Under the pieces are notes generated by a model. It saw nothing but the letters and a program-made list of their open reading frames with translations, ran no database searches and was not told the origin of the DNA. This document shows positions 13,479 through 16,444 of a DNA stretch of 16,444 nucleotides, piece by piece. This DNA is from JBIQLO01 sp044464175 (lineage in GTDB: Bacteria > Planctomycetota > Phycisphaerae > Tepidisphaerales > Tepidisphaeraceae), in assembly GCA_044464175.1 (NCBI GenBank), contig JBIQLO010000081.1:1-16444 (forward strand). Reading direction: 5' to 3'. The translations under genes were made by a program, and so were the position numbers. How positions within the stretch are numbered: the first letter of the stretch is position 1; each line of letters begins with the position of its first letter.

Positions 13479-15509
13479 ATGCCAATCCAAGCCAATCGCT
13501 GCGAACAATGGGTCTGGACCGAACTGCTCGCCTTCGACGTCGATCAGCCCGACCTCGGCGTCGGCGCCTATCTCGACACTCTCGGCTTTGTTCCCGAGGT
13601 TGTCTCCCTGCTGATCAGCTCTCCCGACATGGTCCTCCAGCACGCCGGGCTTGAAACCGACCAGACCCTCCCCCCCGATTTCTGCACCCGCGACGGCCAC
13701 GATGGCAACGAAATCCGCCGCCGGCAGTCCTGGACCCGCTTCCAGCTCCGCGACCTCATCGCCCGCCTCCATCAGGCCGGCAGCCGCGTCTATCTCTCCA
13801 ACTTCACCCACTATCTGGACAACAAATTCCACCATGAATGGATGGCCGACCACCCCGAGGTCAAACAGGTTCTAACCTCCCGCGGCCGGGTGGGGGCACT
13901 CAATGTCCTGGCCCGCCTCAGCGATGGAAGATATTTCCATGAGGTTTTCGCCGCCCAACTCGCCCGCGTCTGCCGGGACTACGACTTCGACGGCTGGCAT
14001 GGCGCAGACGGCTACGGCCCCACCTACATGCAACTTACCGTCGCCGACTGCTCCGATGACATGATCGCCCAGTTCATCGCCGCCGGCCACGCCGACCTGC
14101 CCCCCCTCGTCACCGACCCCTCCCACGACCGCCCCGAACGCCTCCAGGCGCGCCTCGACTGGATCTGGCGCAACAAACGCCCCGAATGGATCGCCTTCTA
14201 CACCGACCGCTGGGCCGCCTTCTGGAAGGCCGTCATGGACGCCCTCCACCCCATCGGCAAAAAAGCCGTCATCAACTCCGCCTGCACCCGCGACCCCTTC
14301 GAGGCGATCTACCGCTTCGGCCTGGATTACAAGAAGATCCTCGACACCGGCGTCGACGGCATGGTCGTCGAAACCGTCTCCGGCGGCATCGCCCTGGGCA
14401 GCGGCGACCGATACAACCACGACTACATGACCATGCTCATGCTCATCAAGGCCTATCTGCCCGATTGCCCCCTCATCTTCCTGCAGGGTATCAAGGATGT
14501 GGTCGAGGATTACGATGTGCTGCGCCACACCCCCACCGCCCTGGAGCGCGACATCTACGACATGGCCAACGTCTACATCACCCGCCCCGACGGCCGGCAC
14601 GAGCGCTGCGTGGAAGGGTTCCTCGCCTGCCTGGCCGACGGCATCGACCGCGAGGAATGGCAATGGCTCGACACCCGCTGGCGCCTGGCCTTCGAGGCCC
14701 CGCCCCAGCGCATCATCGGCGCGACCCTCCTCTGGTCCGATGCCGCGCTCCACCGCCATCTGGCCGAATTTCCCCTCCAGCGCGACTGGTCCGCCCATCG
14801 CCTCACCTGGCAACTGATCCAGCGCGGCGCCCCGATCCAGACCACCATCAATATCGACGCCTTCGAAAAAGCCGACGGCCCCCTCCTGATTCCCCATCCG
14901 CACCTGCTGGATGCAACTCAGCGCTCAAGGCTTCTGGACTCGGGCAAACCCCTGATCGCCATCGGGCCCGATTTCCAATCCTGGCCCCGCCCAACGATGG
15001 AATGGGTGGATGCCGTTGATTCGCGCCCCCTGCGCTGCCGGTTGTACAACGCCCCGGCCGCCGACGTGCCCTATGTCCCCGATCCCACCGCCGCGGCGGC
15101 CGAGCCCCCGTTTCCCGCCGATCCCATGGCCATCGTGGAGACCGATTACTTCCGCTGGGACCTCTACTTCCGCCCGGCCACCGACGCTTTCTTGAAGGCC
15201 TGCGCCCACCTGATCCGCCAGGTAAGCGGCGCCTGTTCCGTCCAGACCCCCAAAACCCGCCAGCAGCCGCCAGGACACACCCCCAAACTGAGCCTCATGA
15301 TGACCGAGCCCGCCCCCGGCCTCTACCGCATCGCCATCAAGAGCAACGGCGATCTCTACGAACGCCCCAAAATCGACCTCGCCCGCCCCATCCGCCGAGT
15401 CACCGTGCGCACCCCCTTCCCCGTCACCACCGTCAAGCCCGACCAAAGCGCCTTCACCCTCCCCATCCCCCCCCACGGCATCGTCGTCGCCGACGTCCAG
15501 ATGCAATAA
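13479..15509 (+). CDS. large cytoplasmic glycosidase-like protein of unrecognised family
   Basis: The 676-residue protein has no signal peptide. Residues about 80-440 look like a (beta/alpha)8 barrel: LHQAGSRVYLSNFTHYLD, then DFDGWHGADGYGP (169-181) with Asp171, His174 and Asp177, then KKAVINSACT, and DGMVVETVSGG with Glu298. Residues 450-500 (GPLLIPHPHLLDATQRSRLLDSG, then PLIAIGP) resemble the amidotransferase-like trimerisation domain of family 42 beta-galactosidases. A small beta domain (about 605-676) closes the chain. I read it as a putative glycoside hydrolase but cannot name the family. The ATG at 13479 is chosen because AGGA lies seven bases upstream; the in-frame ATG at 13458 has none. 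It follows the amidohydrolase by 95 bases of repeats and may be the last gene of the operon. Confidence 0.7.
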   Translation: MPIQANRCEQWVWTELLAFDVDQPDLGVGAYLDTLGFVPEVVSLLISSPDMVLQHAGLETDQTLPPDFCTRDGHDGNEIRRRQSWTRFQLRDLIARLHQAGSRVYLSNFTHYLDNKFHHEWMADHPEVKQVLTSRGRVGALNVLARLSDGRYFHEVFAAQLARVCRDYDFDGWHGADGYGPTYMQLTVADCSDDMIAQFIAAGHADLPPLVTDPSHDRPERLQARLDWIWRNKRPEWIAFYTDRWAAFWKAVMDALHPIGKKAVINSACTRDPFEAIYRFGLDYKKILDTGVDGMVVETVSGGIALGSGDRYNHDYMTMLMLIKAYLPDCPLIFLQGIKDVVEDYDVLRHTPTALERDIYDMANVYITRPDGRHERCVEGFLACLADGIDREEWQWLDTRWRLAFEAPPQRIIGATLLWSDAALHRHLAEFPLQRDWSAHRLTWQLIQRGAPIQTTINIDAFEKADGPLLIPHPHLLDATQRSRLLDSGKPLIAIGPDFQSWPRPTMEWVDAVDSRPLRCRLYNAPAADVPYVPDPTAAAAEPPFPADPMAIVETDYFRWDLYFRPATDAFLKACAHLIRQVSGACSVQTPKTRQQPPGHTPKLSLMMTEPAPGLYRIAIKSNGDLYERPKIDLARPIRRVTVRTPFPVTTVKPDQSAFTLPIPPHGIVVADVQMQ

Positions 15510-15540
15510 GCGTCAGAAAAAACCCCTGCGGCGAATTATC

Positions 15541-15580
15541 CCCTCCCCCGGTACGCCGGGGGAGGGTTAGGGTGGGGGTT
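15541..15580. repeat. CCCTCCCCC-family palindrome after the last operon gene
   Basis: A perfect 11-bp stem with TACG loop (15541-15566) and tail TTAGGGTGGGGG. The 26-base hairpin is identical to 13310-13335. It lies 31 bases after the stop of the glycosidase-like gene and may aid 3'-end formation, but lacks a T-run of terminator type. Confidence 0.8.
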
Positions 15581-15850
15581 CGCTTTCGGCCGCAAAAACC
15601 CCCTTCCCTGCCCTTCCCGTGATGAATACGCGGAGGAGGGCGTTGAGCGGCTGCCTATTTCAACAAGAGCAGCCCAAGACACAGCCTGCTGTCCTGCAAG
15701 AAATTAGCCGCCTCACGAATAATGTTCGTCAGCGAGCGGTCTTCGCCCAACGGGCGTTCCCCGCCAAACCACCCCTCTCTGACGCTCGCGCCTCCGATGG
15801 CGACGCAAACTCAATGGCAACAGAGGTATTTACCTGGCCCCACCCCCCCA
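15581..15850. other. non-coding stretch between operon end and tRNA terminator
   Basis: No convincing gene is seen here. An open frame from 15619 runs through the terminator into the tRNA and has no ribosome binding site or family pattern. A small inverted repeat, ACGAA with TTCGT, lies at 15715-15729. The base composition is less G/C-skewed at third positions than in the genes. Confidence 0.5.
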
Positions 15851-15888
15851 ATAAAAAAGGCCCGCCGGCGATTCAATCGCCGCGGGCC
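15851..15888 (-). terminator. intrinsic terminator of the tRNA-Ser gene
   Basis: On the minus strand a GC-rich stem of about 12 bp with a single-base bulge (plus-strand arms GGCCCGCCGGCGA and TCGCCGCGGGCC, loop TTCAA) is followed by six T residues. It begins four bases after the tRNA, the normal place for a stand-alone tRNA terminator. Confidence 0.85.
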
Positions 15889-15891
15889 CAG

Positions 15892-15980
15892 CGGAGAGGG
15901 CGGGATTCGAACCCGCGATGAGGTTTAAGCCCCATACAGCATTTCCAGTGCTGCTCCTTCAACCACTCGGACACCTCTCC
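15892..15980 (-). tRNA. tRNA-Ser (anticodon GGA)
   Basis: Read on the minus strand, the acceptor arms GGAGAGG and CCTCTCC pair fully, and the discriminator base is G as expected for serine. The anticodon stem CAGCA/TGCTG holds the loop CTGGAAA with anticodon GGA at 15946-15944, which reads UCC and UCU codons. A long variable arm (around TATGGGGCTTAAACCTCAT) marks it as class II. The T arm contains GGTTCGAATCC. The 3' CCA is not encoded. Length is 89 bases including the discriminator. Confidence 0.97.
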
Positions 15981-16026
15981 AAAAGGTTTGCCCCGCCCAG
16001 AATCCGGCCGGCGCGCCCCTACGATA

Positions 16027-16054
16027 ATGATAGGAGCCGCCATGGCAAGGGCAA
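16027..16054 (-). promoter_or_regulatory. possible promoter of tRNA-Ser
   Basis: Reading leftward, TTGCCC (16054-16049) and TATCAT (16032-16027) are spaced by 16 bases, with the tRNA 5' end about 46 bases downstream. This suits a short processed leader. The support is sequence match only. Confidence 0.35.
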
Positions 16055-16086
16055 CCGCCTCCCCCACCCCAAGGATGCTCCCGCAT

Positions 16087-16120
16087 GGGTGCCACGAGTC
16101 AGCGTACCCGCTGACTCGTG
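16087..16120. repeat. 12-bp palindrome with GGGTGCCAC flank and TACC loop
   Basis: GGGTGCCAC leads into a perfect 12-bp stem (CACGAGTCAGCG and its complement, 16093-16120) with a TACC loop. The arm differs from the copy at 3644-3671 at four positions, all compensated on the other arm. Confidence 0.75.
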
Positions 16121-16147
16121 CCTGGGTGGCCTCCCTTCCCCGACCCC

Positions 16148-16290
16148 GCGCTGCGCATTTTGTCGCCAAAACGCGCAGCGCAAAAACCACCAAAAAACTT
16201 CGTGAAAAATAGAATTATCGCCCCTGACGCTCTCCAAACCGCGATTTGAAAAATCGTGCTGCGCGCTTTGGAACCAAACCGCGCAGCGCC
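16148..16290. repeat. cluster of nested inverted repeats with GCGCAGCG core
   Basis: Three hairpins lie in a row. The first, at 16148-16181, has 15-base arms with one mismatch and a TCGC loop. The second, at 16242-16256, pairs CGATTT with AAATCG. The third, at 16258-16287, pairs GCTGCGCG with CGCGCAGC plus an inner TTTG/CAAA. The string CCAAACCGCG occurs twice (16234-16243 and 16274-16283) and can pair with alternative partners, so mutually exclusive foldings are possible. The cluster ends about 30 bases before the start codon of the next gene. Confidence 0.65.
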
Positions 16291-16318
16291 CCCCGTAAGG
16301 ATAGAGGAGCTAAAAACA

Positions 16319-16444
16319 ATGACCCGGTTCTGCCTTCTGAAGTTCCTGATCCTGCTCGCCCATGTCACGGGCGCCCCTGCGCCCAAACCCCAGCCCCACC
16401 CAAACCACCCCTCCGCCATCTGTCTTCATGGCTTCTCTCTCCCA
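16319..16444 (+). CDS. start of a secreted protein (partial, unidentified)
   Basis: An open frame begins at an ATG with GAGGAG nine bases upstream and continues to the window end, giving 42 residues. The N terminus has the form of a signal peptide: Arg3 and Lys8 flank the start of a hydrophobic stretch, FLILLAHV, and a plausible cleavage follows GAPA at about residue 21. The next residues are rich in Pro and His. The mature domain is not visible, so no function can be given. The inverted-repeat cluster just upstream lies in its probable 5' untranslated region. Confidence 0.6.
   Translation, partial: MTRFCLLKFLILLAHVTGAPAPKPQPHPNHPSAICLHGFSLP

Noticed and set aside
13872..14903. Minus-strand open frame of 343 codons opposite the glycosidase-like gene
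   Set aside because: It is an antisense shadow with repetitive acidic and glycine composition.
15619..15921. Possible small protein of 100 residues
   Set aside because: The frame runs through the tRNA terminator and into the tRNA, has no ribosome binding site, and ends in the peptide typical of a translated tRNA.
15873..16193. Minus-strand open frame of 106 codons
   Set aside because: It spans the whole tRNA-Ser. The segment SEWLKEQHWKC is the well-known artefact of translating this tRNA.
1..16444. CRISPR array, insertion sequence, phage or plasmid functions
   Set aside because: No regularly spaced direct repeats, transposase, integrase, terminase or replication gene is seen. The repeats are palindromes scattered at gene ends.

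Overview
The window is GC-rich bacterial DNA with dense gene packing. It probably comes from the PVC superphylum (Planctomycetota, Lentisphaerota or Kiritimatiellota). The evidence is a type-IV-prepilin-like protein ending in the H-X9-DG motif typical of that group, a GntR-headed regulator with a LacI-type sensor, a secreted discoidin-domain protein, and many short GC-rich palindromes at gene ends. The species cannot be named from this sequence.

Left part (1-3714): the tail of an unidentified gene, a RidA-family enamine/imine deaminase, a leftward xylose-isomerase-family TIM barrel with one altered metal-ligand position, and a rightward neutral-ceramidase-like hydrolase with no signal peptide.

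Centre, leftward (3715-7987): GntR/LacI-type regulator, H-X9-DG prepilin-like protein, and a large secreted discoidin plus glycosidase-like protein, in that order of transcription. Centre, rightward (8159-15509): a six-gene cluster divergent from the regulator. It encodes a Gfo/Idh/MocA oxidoreductase, a sugar-phosphate-isomerase-like TIM barrel, a phosphotriesterase-family hydrolase, a SelA/DgaE-like PLP enzyme, a COG3964-type amidohydrolase and a large glycosidase-like protein. The first five are overlapping or separated by 2-6 bases. The 171-base divergent control region carries two near-identical 15-base sites, promoter-like sequences for both directions, and no Shine-Dalgarno before the oxidoreductase.

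The gene set suggests a regulated, non-phosphorylated route for an N-acylated amino sugar: oxidation to a lactone, lactone opening, deacylation, and PLP-dependent ammonia elimination to a 2-keto-3-deoxy sugar acid, with the glycosidase-like protein perhaps releasing the monomer. The order and substrate are inference. No transporter, kinase or aldolase is present in the window.

Right part (15510-16444): a palindromic repeat, a tRNA-Ser(GGA) with its terminator on the minus strand, a stretch full of nested inverted repeats, and the start of a secreted protein that runs off the end. At least ten hairpin-type palindromes are scattered through the window. Two have been read into the 3' ends of coding sequences, and one pair shows compensatory arm changes.
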